A DNA stretch of 52,638 nt, from NCBI GenBank assembly GCA_947627425.1, contig CANQVZ010000011.1:1-52638 (forward strand). The letters run 5' to 3'. Below are positions 16,466 to 24,887 of this stretch, piece after piece. This stretch comes from an uncultured Clostridia bacterium. Lineage in GTDB: Bacteria; Bacillota; Clostridia; Lachnospirales; CAG-274. The position numbers were made by a program, and so were the translations under genes. The stretch's first letter is position 1, and each line of letters opens with the position of its first letter. The notes under the pieces are model-generated. The model worked only from the letters and a program-made list of their open reading frames with translations, was not told the DNA's origin and did no database searches.

Positions 16466-16492
16466 AGCAGGGCGATATTCTTCCGCCCTGCT
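16466..16492 (+). terminator. Hairpin between the two convergent ABC modules
   Basis: AGCAGGGCG and CGCCCTGCT pair around a nine-base loop after a run of A, 11 bases after the permease stop. A-rich before and T-rich after, so it could act from both sides. The rest of 16493-16643 shows no gene. Confidence 0.6.
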
Positions 16493-16643
16493 GAAGTGTT
16501 TTAAGCAGTATACCCTCGCCCGTCTTATTGATTCCGCCACTCGCTTAAACAATGCTCGTTTACGGAATGATAATGACGGGCTTTTGGTTTTTGGTATAAC
16601 GAGTTAAAGTGCTATACCTTTTGATTGATAGATAAACCTGTCA

Positions 16644-17456
16644 CTACTCTAAATTCAACTTATTCTTCACAAAATAACAGCACACCGCAAACAGCACTGC
16701 GATCATCACTATCAGGAACACATTTATACCCATAAACCACAAATTCATGATCTTCATATACGCCGTCGCGCCTATATCCGCGGGCGCATGGTTCTCTAAC
16801 GCGGGCATCATCATCTGCAAAAGCGCCTGCGTCAGCATATTGTGTATGACATATATCAGTATGTATACGCCTATGGACGAGGCTATTTTGTGCGAGTTTG
16901 AGGTATAGCCTATGCTCATCGCCGTATATATTGAGGTTATGGAATAAGACGTTGCAAGTATCATCATCAACGCAACATTGGTCACAAAAATAAATGTTCC
17001 GGGAGGCAGCTCCTTTATGCCCTCCGCGGCGACCTCAAGCATCCTGCCGAAATTCGCGCCCATGCCTGCCGAAAGCATAAGCACGGCTATAACGCATATC
17101 GCAGCGTCTATTATGTAGAACACAGTTGCTGTAGTTATTTTTACAAATATATGCGAAGCTGCGCTCACGGGGAGGGTGTGCATGAGGTAGCCCTCTTTTC
17201 CGAGCGTATTGCGGCTGAACCTCTGTATTATGACTATGAATGTAAATATGGACACCGCAAACAGCGATATTACAAAGAGCGAAAACATAACGCCGTATGC
17301 AAGGGCAAGCATCGTGTAGTCCTTAAGTATGTCGCTGCCCTGCGTAAAGCTCGTGAATACAGAGTGTATGAGCGCCAGCAGGAGCACCAGTATATAAAAT
17401 GGTATGAGCTTTCTGCTCAGCGCCTTGAATTCGTATTTAAAAAGCTTGCCTAACAT
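16644..17456 (-). CDS. ABC transporter permease, six-helix
   Basis: Membrane subunit of the second exporter module, 270 residues with six hydrophobic segments and a short basic N-terminus (MLGKLFKYEFKALSRK), the pattern of ABC-2/BcrB-like permeases. The start follows AGGGAGGTGTTCAG and overlaps the end of the ATPase gene by 7 bases, so translation is coupled. Unlike the permease of the first module it has no large soluble domain. The transported compound is unknown. Confidence 0.85.
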   Translation of the reverse strand: MLGKLFKYEFKALSRKLIPFYILVLLLALIHSVFTSFTQGSDILKDYTMLALAYGVMFSLFVISLFAVSIFTFIVIIQRFSRNTLGKEGYLMHTLPVSAASHIFVKITTATVFYIIDAAICVIAVLMLSAGMGANFGRMLEVAAEGIKELPPGTFIFVTNVALMMILATSYSITSIYTAMSIGYTSNSHKIASSIGVYILIYVIHNMLTQALLQMMMPALENHAPADIGATAYMKIMNLWFMGINVFLIVMIAVLFAVCCYFVKNKLNLE

Positions 17457-18151
17457 CTGAACACCTCCCTGAAAAGAGCGTCTACGCTCTTGCCCTCATT
17501 GCTCCTTATGCTGTCCACGCTGTCGCTTCTCACTATCCTTCCCTTGTCTATGAAAAGCACGGTGTCGAGTATTTTTTCAACATCCGCTATGAGGTGTGTG
17601 GAAATCACAACTGTCGAATTTTCGGAATATCCCGCTATTATGGTGTCTAATATATAGTCCCTTGTCGCGGGATCGACTCCGCCCATGGGCTCGTCCAGAA
17701 GATACAGCTCTGCGTTTCTGGACATCGTGAGTATAAGCTGCACCTTCTCCTTGTTGCCTTTTGAGAGCGTCTTGAACCTTGTTTCGCTCTCCAAGCCCAG
17801 ATTTCCGAGCATTTCCTCCGCCTTCCGAGCCGAAAAGTCGGTGTAAAAATCGCCGTAGAACTTCACAAGCTCCCTTATCCTCATCCATTCGGGCAGGCTC
17901 ATACAGTCGGGCAGGTACGAAACTATGCTCTTTGTGCCTATTCCCACGGGCATACCCTTTATTTTTATCTCTCCCGTCGTGGGCTGCAAAAGCCCGTTTG
18001 CAAGCTTCATAAGCGTTGTTTTTCCGCTTCCGTTCGGTCCCAGCAGTCCCACTATACTGCCCCGTTCAAGCTCGAAGCTCAGGTTGTCAAGCGCCGTATT
18101 TGAGCCGTATTTCTTTGTCAGCTCATGGCAGCTGAAAATTATTTCACTCAT
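17450..18151 (-). CDS. ABC exporter ATP-binding protein
   Basis: ATPase of the second module, 233 residues from the ATG at 18151. An ATG nine bases earlier touches the AAAGGAG ribosome site and is rejected. Walker A is GPNGSGKT, the signature is LSKGNKEKVQLIL, Walker B is LYLLDEPMGGVDP, and the switch histidine is in VVISTHLIAD. The short C-terminus and LSKGNKEK signature match the YtrB-like ATPases paired with YtrA-type GntR regulators. The GntR gene overlaps it by 8 bases upstream, and the permease gene overlaps it downstream. Confidence 0.9.
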   Translation of the reverse strand: MSEIIFSCHELTKKYGSNTALDNLSFELERGSIVGLLGPNGSGKTTLMKLANGLLQPTTGEIKIKGMPVGIGTKSIVSYLPDCMSLPEWMRIRELVKFYGDFYTDFSARKAEEMLGNLGLESETRFKTLSKGNKEKVQLILTMSRNAELYLLDEPMGGVDPATRDYILDTIIAGYSENSTVVISTHLIADVEKILDTVLFIDKGRIVRSDSVDSIRSNEGKSVDALFREVFRC

Positions 18152-18518
18152 TGTGCTCATCTCCTTTGTAGTTGTTTACAAGAGAATATATTTCCTCTCT
18201 GTTGTAGCCCAAGCTTTGCATATCCTCAAAAAATACGGTTATGCTTTTTTGCGCAAGCTCTTTTCTTGCGTTTTGTATAAGCTCCTCGTTTTCGGTCACG
18301 AATCGCCCTCTTGTCTTGTCGGAGAAAATAAGCTCCGTTTTTTCAAGCTCCGAGAGCGCTCTCTGCATTGTGTTTGGGTTTACGCCCGCCTCCGTGGCAA
18401 GCTCACGCACGGACGGCAGCCTTTCGCCCGCCCCTATATCCCCCGACGATATAAAGAGCTTTATCTGCTCTATTATCTGCGAATATATGGGCATATTGTT
18501 GTCAAAGCGCCATTTCAT
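18144..18518 (-). CDS. GntR-family (YtrA-type) transcriptional repressor
   Basis: Second GntR regulator, 124 residues, same layout as the protein at 13103: IYSQIIEQIKLFISSGDIG, then LPSVRELATEAGVNPNTMQRAL as the helix-turn-helix, then LIFSDKTRGRFV as the wing, and a ~45-residue C-terminal helical part. The start follows CGGAGGTGAGTGG. A very long palindrome in the promoter (18533-18570) is the obvious binding site. The gene leads an operon with the ATPase and permease, all overlapping. It is a paralogue of the first GntR, but the operator sequences of the two differ. Confidence 0.88.
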   Translation of the reverse strand: MKWRFDNNMPIYSQIIEQIKLFISSGDIGAGERLPSVRELATEAGVNPNTMQRALSELEKTELIFSDKTRGRFVTENEELIQNARKELAQKSITVFFEDMQSLGYNREEIYSLVNNYKGDEHNE

Positions 18519-18532
18519 CCACTCACCTCCGT

Positions 18533-18590
18533 TTGTACTATTGTATTAATTAACTAATACAATAGTACAACATTAATCGTTATTTGTCAA
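18533..18590 (-). promoter_or_regulatory. Promoter with a perfect 16-base-arm palindromic operator
   Basis: On the minus strand TTGACA (18590-18585), 17 bases, TACTAT (18567-18562). The arms TTGTACTATTGTATTA (18533-18548) and TAATACAATAGTACAA (18555-18570) pair perfectly across a six-base centre. One arm covers the -10 box and the other the transcription start region, so a bound GntR dimer would block transcription. Confidence 0.75.
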
Positions 18591-18661
18591 TAGCTTTTTG
18601 AATTTTTTTTATCACAAACAAATGTCCCCTTTAATATATTGTAGTTAAGGGGGTGTTCTGC

Positions 18662-19300
18662 GTGTTTTTTTCTTCTTTCACCTGCCGCGCGGGAGGCGAG
18701 CTTCCGCCCGTTCTTACAAAGGAGGAGGAGGAAAGGTATGTAAAACTCTGGGAGAAGGGCGACCTGTCTGCGCGTAACGAGCTTATAGAGCACAATATAA
18801 GGCTTGTGGCGCACATCGCGGGGAAGTATAACAGGGGTACGGACGGCGAGGATCTCATATCCATAGGCACAATAGGGCTTATAAAGGCAGTATCCACCTA
18901 TAAGTCGGATAAGGGACGGCTGGCGACCTATGCCTCGCGGTGCATTGAAAATGAAATACTTATGTACCTCAGGCAGAACAAAAAAAGGCAGAACGACATA
19001 AGCCTTCAGGAGGGCGTGGGCATAGACAAGGAGGGCAACGAGGTCACTCTGGAGGAAAAGCTTGCCGACGAGGGCAGGAGCGTGGAGGAGACAACGGCGC
19101 TCAAGCTTAGGGTGGAAAGGCTCTATAAGCTCATGCAGGAAAGACTGACTCCCCGTGAGCTTGCCATAGTGACGCAGCGCTACGGCTTGAACGGCGAGAG
19201 GGAGAAAACACAGCGTGAGATAGCAGCCGATATGGGCATAAGCCGAAGCTATGTTTCAAGGATAGAGACAAAGGCGCTCGGAAAGCTTAAGGATATATAA
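18662..19300 (+). CDS. sigK: Sporulation sigma factor, sigma-K type
   Basis: RNA polymerase sigma factor for late mother-cell genes, 212 residues. Region 2 reads LIEHNIRLVAHIAGKY ... DLISIGTIGLIKAVSTY ... LATYASRCIENEILMYLR, and region 4 reads KTQREIAADMGISRSYVSRIETKAL. RLVAHI, the phrase GIDKEGNEVTL and the ISRSYVSRIE helix favour SigK over SigE. I choose the GTG at 18662, which has AAGGGGG about 8 bases upstream; the GTG at 18653 abuts the site. Only ~17 residues precede LTKEEE, against ~31 in Bacillus pro-SigK, so a cleavable pro-sequence seems absent. No skin-element interruption is seen. No promoter with a clear sigma-A pattern was found. Confidence 0.85.
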   Translation: MFFSSFTCRAGGELPPVLTKEEEERYVKLWEKGDLSARNELIEHNIRLVAHIAGKYNRGTDGEDLISIGTIGLIKAVSTYKSDKGRLATYASRCIENEILMYLRQNKKRQNDISLQEGVGIDKEGNEVTLEEKLADEGRSVEETTALKLRVERLYKLMQERLTPRELAIVTQRYGLNGEREKTQREIAADMGISRSYVSRIETKALGKLKDI

Positions 19301-19306
19301 TTAATT

Positions 19307-19480
19307 GTATCACCTATGGTGATACCTACATATGGGCGTTAAGCCTTATTTTTTTTTGCGTGTCGATAAAATCGACACTCATGAAAGAAATGCTTGCATT
19401 TCTTTCAATTTGTCTAATGTAGGAACCAGCTGTGTTTTCCGCAATTTTGGCATAAATGCCAAAATCACAGAAAAGTTCCT
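19307..19480. repeat. Run of hairpins after sigK
   Basis: GTATCACC/GGTGATAC (19307-19325) precedes a nine-T tract (19349-19357) that may end sigK transcripts. Then GTGTCGAT/ATCGACAC (19360-19378), GAAAGAAATGC/GCATTTCTTTC (19383-19406) and a nested structure with AGGAAC/GTTCCT outside and ATTTTGGCAT/ATGCCAAAAT inside (19421-19480). The TGTCGATAAAA after the T tract is the core of the terminator-attached repeat. No coding capacity is seen. Confidence 0.55.
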
Positions 19481-19592
19481 GTCCTCAGGCGGGCAAAGCT
19501 CGCCTTGCGGATTTTAGTCTGCGACGCTTTTTTGATTGTGTAAATCATATAGCCTTTTATTTTTTTTGTTAAATTGTATTTTTTTACAGTTT

Positions 19593-19688
19593 TAGCCCCC
19601 GAAGGGGAGCCAAGAACTTGTGGTTAACCTCTGCCTCTCGGCTCCCCCATTGGGGGAGCTGTCACCCGTAGGGCGACTGAGGGGGCTT
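19593..19688. repeat. Intergenic palindromic repeat (GGGGGAGCTGTCAC..GACTGAGGGGG family)
   Basis: AGCCCCC (19594) and GGGGGCT (19681) close the element; CGGCTCCCCC/GGGGGAGC hairpin and CACCCGTAGGGCG lie inside. The right half resembles 29255-29290 (GGGAGCTGGC..GCGACTGAGGGAG). Confidence 0.6.
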
Positions 19689-19728
19689 TGTAATATTTTA
19701 CATCTCCTGCTTGCAGGAGGTTTTCCTT

Positions 19729-19850
19729 GAGGCGGGGACTGTCCCTAAAACAGACAAAAAGCAGTTTTGAACGGTGATGTTTAAGCTTATATAACAAGAA
19801 GGTATATAAGCACAGGGACTGTCCCCAAAATACAAATACAGTCCGCCTCC
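19729..19850. repeat. GGGACTGTCCC repeat pair
   Basis: GGGACTGTCCC occurs at 19735-19745 and 19815-19825, and outer arms GAGGCGG and CCGCCTC enclose both. With the two entries before it this fills the ~550-base gene-free stretch between sigK and the glycosyltransferase gene. Confidence 0.5.
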
Positions 19851-20945
19851 TCAGCTGTTTTCCTTAAGCTTATTGCCTATTATCTCCACATTTCTCTTGA
19901 GTCTTTCATCCGTGGGCGAGGCGTTATATGCTTTTTCGGCAAGCTCCATTGCCTTTTTGTACATACCCATGTTATAAGCGGCGAGCGCGCCCAGGTCATA
20001 TGGCGTATGATCCCAGCAAAAACCCTCGTTTATATATGTGGAGGGCTTTTCCTTTATTTCGAGAGCTTCGTTTATCATGGCGTATACTATGTGCCATTGC
20101 TGCCTATCATAGGCAAGCTGCGCCATCTCTATATAGCCCTCCCTGAGATAGGGCGCTTCGCCTATTGCCTTGTAGAGCCATTCCTTTGCCTCCTTTATAT
20201 TTCCCTCCGCTTTTCGGCAGCGGGCAATGTAACGCATGGAGGCAGACCTTTCGTCGCGCCACACGGCGGAGGGCATATTCAGGTGCATTTTGAGCACGGC
20301 GGCAGCCTTTTCCCACTGACCGTAAAACATATATTCCCTGCCAAGATAGTGCACATTCCTGTCATTGGAAGGATCCTCCAGAACGGAAAGCTCCAAAAGC
20401 TCCAGATACTGCGCCCTTGATTTTTTGGGGTCGGGATAGTGATTTAAGTGTATTCTGCCCTCAACGGCGTATTTGTCGGGCATATCGCCGTTGTACTCCA
20501 GTATCTCATGCACGGGATATATCCATCTGAAGCCCTTGCGCCGATGTATTTTTTCGTACCAAAATGTAGTGCCGGGACTTCCGTCGGCGTTGAAGCTCCA
20601 TGTATACATATACTTAAGTCTTGTGCAGTCCTCCGTCCATGCGCGCTCCAGCAGGCTTCTCCAGCCTTTTTCCAGAATTTCATCAAGGTCGGTGCATACG
20701 CATATATCCACATCCTCGGGCACAAAGTCAAGGGATATGTTCCTTGCGGTATCAAAGCGCCATTGCTTCAGCTTTATGCTCTGAACATGAACTCCCCTTT
20801 GCTCAAGCAGCTCCACGGTGTCGTCCGTAGAGCCTGTGTCCGTCACATATATTTCATCTGCCTCCGACATTGAATTTACCCACCTGTTCACAAATTTTGC
20901 CTCGTTTTTGCATATGGCATATACAGCAACCTTATATTTGCACAT
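19851..20945 (-). CDS. Family 2 glycosyltransferase with C-terminal TPR-like repeats
   Basis: Predicted cytoplasmic sugar transferase, 364 residues. The N-terminal GT-A domain shows YAICKNEAKFVNRWVNS, VTDTGSTDDTVELL and the metal-binding CTDLDEIL (DxD-like); HLNHYPDPKKS follows. From about residue 190 the protein has helical TPR-like repeats (QWEKAAAVLKMHL; AYNMGMYKKAMELAEKAYN). The start at 20945 follows AGGGTGAAACAG; in-frame sequence upstream lacks a ribosome site. It lies 88 bases after the collagen-like gene on the same strand. Bacterial collagen-like spore proteins are glycosylated on Thr, and in C. difficile sgtA sits beside bclA3, so the neighbour is its likely substrate. Confidence 0.88.
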   Translation of the reverse strand: MCKYKVAVYAICKNEAKFVNRWVNSMSEADEIYVTDTGSTDDTVELLEQRGVHVQSIKLKQWRFDTARNISLDFVPEDVDICVCTDLDEILEKGWRSLLERAWTEDCTRLKYMYTWSFNADGSPGTTFWYEKIHRRKGFRWIYPVHEILEYNGDMPDKYAVEGRIHLNHYPDPKKSRAQYLELLELSVLEDPSNDRNVHYLGREYMFYGQWEKAAAVLKMHLNMPSAVWRDERSASMRYIARCRKAEGNIKEAKEWLYKAIGEAPYLREGYIEMAQLAYDRQQWHIVYAMINEALEIKEKPSTYINEGFCWDHTPYDLGALAAYNMGMYKKAMELAEKAYNASPTDERLKRNVEIIGNKLKENS

Positions 20946-21033
20946 CTGTTTCACCCTATTTCTTTTATGAAATATTTTTTGCCCTGACTCCCCGCCCATC
21001 GGACGAGGAGCCGTTTTCGGATGTTTTGGTATC

Positions 21034-22146
21034 TTATGCTATCTTGGTTATCACTATGTTTGCCGCGCTTGCCTGTTCGTCCTGCGTGCCTGCCGAAAGC
21101 GTTATCTCGCCGCCGCCCGTGTTTTGGAGAGAGAGTGTCTGACCGTCCGATGCGTTTATTACAGCCATGCCCGTAAGCTCTCCGCCGTCCGCCGTGCTTA
21201 CGGTGGTGTAGTCAAGAGGCGTTCCGTCCAGAGTGAGGCTCACCTCCGCCTCGCCCGTGGGATTTACGCGGAAGTTAACGATATAATATCCCGCCTCGTT
21301 CAGCGTAAATGTGGAATCGTCGGTCTTTGTTATTGCCATGCCTACCTCCGAGCCTGTGTCGGGGAATGCAACATTGCTGCCCGACTGTACGGTCTGCGGA
21401 GCATCGGAGTTTACAAGGTCGTAGTAGCTTCCCGCTGCCGTCACACCTGCGGGACCCGTGGGACCTGCTTCACCTTGAGGACCTGCCGCACCGGCGGGAC
21501 CCGTGGGACCTGCTTCACCTTGGGGACCTGTCGCGCCCGCGGGACCCGTAGGACCTGCTTCACCCTGCGGACCCGTAGCGCCTGTAGCGCCCGTAGGACC
21601 TGCTTCACCCTGAGGACCCGTAGCGCCGGCGGGACCCGTGGGACCCGCTTCACCTTGAGGACCCGTAGCGCCTGTCGGTCCCGTAGCACCGGTAGGTCCT
21701 GTTGCACCCGCCGGACCTGTCGCGCCTGTCGGACCCGTTGCGCCGGCGGGACCCGTGGGACCTGCTTCACCTTGGGGACCCGTAGGACCTATTTCACCTT
21801 GGGGACCCGTCGCACCTGCGGGACCCGTAGGACCCGTTTCACCCTGCGGACCAGTTGCGCCCGCGGGACCCGTGGGACCTGCTTCACCTTGAGGACCAGT
21901 TGCGCCTGTAGCGCCCGTTGCGCCCGCCGGACCTGTCGCACCTGTAGGTCCTGTTGCACCTGTCGGACCCGCAGCGCCCGTAGGTCCGGAGGCAGGACCC
22001 GCAGGACCCATTGGACCTGTCGGACCGGTAGGACCTTGTATGCCCTGCGCGCCTCTTTCACCCGTTGGTCCCGTAGGACCCAAAGAGCCTCTCATGCAGC
22101 AGCACCTGTTGTAGCTGTCGGCGCAGCTACCGCGGTAATTTGCCAT
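21034..22146 (-). CDS. BclA-type collagen-like glycoprotein of the spore surface
   Basis: Predicted filament protein, 370 residues. Residues 1-22 are a Cys-rich head ([10 protein letters not shown]). Residues ~23-235 are about 71 uninterrupted Gly-X-Y triplets, almost all [12 protein letters not shown] and GEA, with many Thr for O-glycosylation. Residues ~236-370 form a beta-rich domain like the trimerising C-terminal domain of BclA ([17 protein letters not shown]). There is no signal peptide, as expected for a protein assembled on the spore from the mother cell. The start at 22146 follows AAGGAAGGGA. SigK control is plausible given the function and the neighbour sigK, but no clear sigma-K promoter was identified. 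Confidence 0.88.
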   Translation of the reverse strand: MANYRGSCADSYNRCCCMRGSLGPTGPTGERGAQGIQGPTGPTGPMGPAGPASGPTGAAGPTGATGPTGATGPAGATGATGATGPQGEAGPTGPAGATGPQGETGPTGPAGATGPQGEIGPTGPQGEAGPTGPAGATGPTGATGPAGATGPTGATGPTGATGPQGEAGPTGPAGATGPQGEAGPTGATGATGPQGEAGPTGPAGATGPQGEAGPTGPAGAAGPQGEAGPTGPAGVTAAGSYYDLVNSDAPQTVQSGSNVAFPDTGSEVGMAITKTDDSTFTLNEAGYYIVNFRVNPTGEAEVSLTLDGTPLDYTTVSTADGGELTGMAVINASDGQTLSLQNTGGGEITLSAGTQDEQASAANIVITKIA

Positions 22147-22175
22147 AAAAATCCCTTCCTTCTTATTATATATAC

Positions 22176-22194
22176 ATCGGAGCAAAGCCCCGAT
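22176..22194 (-). promoter_or_regulatory. Hairpin in the leader of the collagen-like gene
   Basis: ATCGGGGC and GCTCCGAT pair (one G-U) around TTT, ~30 bases before the start codon on the minus strand. Upstream of it TGGTATAAT (22220-22212 region) looks like an extended -10 box without a matching -35. Confidence 0.4.
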
Positions 22195-22297
22195 ACTTTA
22201 ATATATAGCAAATTATACCATTTTGTTACACCGCGTCGTATAATGACCGCATAAGCTTACTTTTTGCGTTTTAAATAAATTATTAAGAATAAAAAGG

Positions 22298-22326
22298 TTT
22301 ACATATTTGTCAAAAAACTGTATAAT
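22298..22326 (+). promoter_or_regulatory. Promoter of the DUF5711-like operon
   Basis: TTTACA at 22298-22303, 17 bases, TATAAT at 22321-22326, followed ~38 bases later by the start of the first gene. Confidence 0.7.
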
Positions 22327-22363
22327 TAATATGTAAATTTGTCTTTTATTTGCGGAGGTCGGT

Positions 22364-24130
22364 ATGGACGAAATAAAAAATAACGGCAATGAAAACAATG
22401 AAAATATAAATATAAATAACGAAGGCGAAAGCAATAAGGCATCAGAGGGCGAAAAGAAAACATCTGCGCCCAAAAAGGATATAAAGCCCGTTCCGCAAAA
22501 GACGGGCAAGGCTCAAAAGGGCAAAAAGAACCCCCAAAAGAAGTCCGACAAAAAGCCAGGGAAAAAGCCTCTCATAGGCAGGAAGCATAAAAAGCCCGTA
22601 TTGAGAGTTGTGGAGGGCACGGGAGGAAAGCCCAAGCCCGCAAATGAGGTCGGAAAGTCGGACAAGACAGCGGCAAAGAAGCCCGAAAGCACGGCAGCGG
22701 CAAAAAAGGCTCCCGAAAAGGAAACGAACACAAAGCCCAAGCCATCGCAAAGCAGAAAGCCCCGCCCGCCCAAAAAAGCATCTAACGCAAAAAAGCTCAA
22801 GGCAGCAATAAGCGGTAAAAAGGGCATATTCGGCTTTTTAAAGGTAAACAGAGTGTCCGTAACGGCTATTCTGGCGATAATAGTTCTGCTTGCCGCCGCC
22901 ATATTCTTCAATTCGCACAATGTAATGGAGATAGGCGAAAAGCAGACCATGTTTTCTAAGGAATACAGCATGAGTTCAAAGGCGGATTTCAGCGTTCTGG
23001 GCGACAATATATTCTATGTTTCAAAGGACGGCATGATATTCCTCGATAAAGACGGCAATCCCCTCTGGACGGATACCTTCACAATGTCATCGCCTTATAT
23101 GCTCTGCGACGGGGATTATGCCGCAGTTGCGGATTCGGGCAGCAAGACTGTGAATGTATACGACAAGTCGGGCAAGCTCTATCAGGTGTCGGCGGCAGGT
23201 CCCATAACCACATTTGCCGTCAATCCTCTGGGCTGCTGCGCAGTCGTGTGCAAGCTGAATGACGACTACAGAGTGGATGTATATTCCAACACGGGCGAAA
23301 CCATGTTCGAGTGCGCCAGAGCCTCAAAGGACGGCATACCTCTCGGCATAGATATATCCGACGACGGCAGCGTTGCCGCCATAACGCTTGTGAACTACTA
23401 TAACGACATAAAGATAAACTCCAGCGTGCTTTTCTATTACACGGTGAAGTCCGAGGCGCAGACGGCGGAGTCGAGCGACGGACTTATAAGCGCGGTAGAG
23501 GTGCCCGATGCTCTTGCGGGCATAGTAAAATTTATGCCCGATAATTTCTGCATTGTGGCAAGCGACAAATCTCTTATGTATATAGACTGTTCCGGCAGCA
23601 GCAAAAAGGATGAGGAGCAGCCTCGGTTCGATAAGGAATGGGAAAAGACCTTCAAAAATTACATAACCGCGTTTGATATAGTCAACAATAAGGAAATAGC
23701 GATAGCCTTCGGCGAGTCCGTTTCGGTGGTTGACGAACAGGCGATAGCCGAGGAAAACACAGTACATTGGTACAACCTAAGGGGCAGGGAGATAGGCTCG
23801 GCAAGGTCGGAGGAAAGGATAACGGATATATCCTCGTCCGACAAGGGCACAATAATTTCAACGGGCAAGGACTTCACAGCCTGCAATTCAAGAGGCAGAG
23901 AGCTGTGGAGCTACAAGGCAATACAGAGCGTCACGGGAATGAAATTCTATGATTCCGAGGACAGAGTGGTGCTCATAACTCCCACAAGTATGCGTATTCT
24001 GGATGTCAGAAAGGGCGCAAAGATGCAGGAGGAGGAAACCGAGGCGACAGCCGACAAGGCGGCGGAAGAAAACAATGCCGAGGAGGAAAGCGCACCCGAA
24101 CAGACGCAGGCGGTAGGTCAAGACGGATAG
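22364..24130 (+). CDS. Membrane-anchored beta-propeller protein (DUF5711-like)
   Basis: Predicted 588-residue protein of unknown role. Residues 1-160 are a very basic, disordered Lys/Pro/Ala segment, after a short Asn-rich start. One membrane helix spans ~165-183 (VTAILAIIVLLAAAIFF). The outer part (~190-560) has repeated propeller-like blades (ISDDGSVAAITLVNYYN; GNPLWTDTF; RGRELWSYKA). This resembles the DUF5711 family of Clostridia; the family label is from memory. The tail is acidic (EEETEATADKAAEE). RBS GCGGAGG precedes the ATG. It leads a likely operon with the CvpA-like and YigZ genes. Confidence 0.75.
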   Translation: MDEIKNNGNENNENININNEGESNKASEGEKKTSAPKKDIKPVPQKTGKAQKGKKNPQKKSDKKPGKKPLIGRKHKKPVLRVVEGTGGKPKPANEVGKSDKTAAKKPESTAAAKKAPEKETNTKPKPSQSRKPRPPKKASNAKKLKAAISGKKGIFGFLKVNRVSVTAILAIIVLLAAAIFFNSHNVMEIGEKQTMFSKEYSMSSKADFSVLGDNIFYVSKDGMIFLDKDGNPLWTDTFTMSSPYMLCDGDYAAVADSGSKTVNVYDKSGKLYQVSAAGPITTFAVNPLGCCAVVCKLNDDYRVDVYSNTGETMFECARASKDGIPLGIDISDDGSVAAITLVNYYNDIKINSSVLFYYTVKSEAQTAESSDGLISAVEVPDALAGIVKFMPDNFCIVASDKSLMYIDCSGSSKKDEEQPRFDKEWEKTFKNYITAFDIVNNKEIAIAFGESVSVVDEQAIAEENTVHWYNLRGREIGSARSEERITDISSSDKGTIISTGKDFTACNSRGRELWSYKAIQSVTGMKFYDSEDRVVLITPTSMRILDVRKGAKMQEEETEATADKAAEENNAEEESAPEQTQAVGQDG

Positions 24131-24158
24131 CTTATGAGCCGAAAAAAGGAGGGCAATT

Positions 24159-24878
24159 ATGAATATAATGGACTTTTCAAACTATATTTTGGACATAGTG
24201 ATAATAGTCACGGTGCTTCTTTTCACATTTATATTTGCGGCAAAGGGGCTTGTGCACAGCCTTCTCAGGTCGTTTTCATGGGTGATATCCATAGGCGCGA
24301 CATATCTGCTCTATCCCATTATAAGCGGTCTGCTGCGCTCCACATTCATATTTGAAAGCCTGAGAAAGGGCATATATTCCGCCATGAAGCTTGAAAATGT
24401 GAGCGCTCAGGGCGGAACGGGACAGATAAAGGCAATAAATCTGCTTGCCATACCCAAGGGACTCAAAAATATGCTCGTGGACAACAACAATTCCGTGATA
24501 TATGAGCTTTTGGGCGTGCATGATTTCAAGGATTACATTGCGGGCTTTATAGCCAACATAATGCTCAATATTATTGTGAGCGTGCTTGTGTTCATAATAA
24601 TACTTATCATTATAAAGGTGGCTGCGGGCGCACTGGACATAGCGTCCAAAAAAATGCCCGTTGTCAAAAATCTCAACAGCTTCGGCGGAGGCGTGCTGGG
24701 CTTTGCATGGGGCATAATATTCATATGGGTGATAATGTCTGTGCTTACTCTTTTTGTCACAACTCCTGTCTTTGCCAACATAGTGGATATCATAGAGCGC
24801 TCTATAATAGGAAGGATACTCTACGACAACAATATTATAATGAATGTGCTCCTTGCCAAGCTCTTTGGCTGGGGCTGA
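24159..24878 (+). CDS. CvpA-family membrane protein
   Basis: Integral membrane protein of 239 residues with four to five hydrophobic segments. The layout (an N-terminal helix IVIIVTVLLFTFIFAAKGLVHSLLRS, then helices around residues 40, 135 and 180) and the motif GGGVLGFAWGIIFIWVIMS match the CvpA family, named after colicin V production and otherwise poorly understood. The start follows AAAAAAGGAGGG. The gene lies 28 bases after the propeller gene and 9 bases before yigZ, in the same operon. Confidence 0.75.
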   Translation: MNIMDFSNYILDIVIIVTVLLFTFIFAAKGLVHSLLRSFSWVISIGATYLLYPIISGLLRSTFIFESLRKGIYSAMKLENVSAQGGTGQIKAINLLAIPKGLKNMLVDNNNSVIYELLGVHDFKDYIAGFIANIMLNIIVSVLVFIIILIIIKVAAGALDIASKKMPVVKNLNSFGGGVLGFAWGIIFIWVIMSVLTLFVTTPVFANIVDIIERSIIGRILYDNNIIMNVLLAKLFGWG

Positions 24879-24887
24879 GGCTGAAAA

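Noticed and set aside
21124..22254. A 376-codon open frame on the plus strand across the collagen-like gene
   Set aside because: It is antisense to the Gly-X-Y repeats and only reflects their period; its Cys/Thr/Arg-rich product has no domain and no ribosome site.
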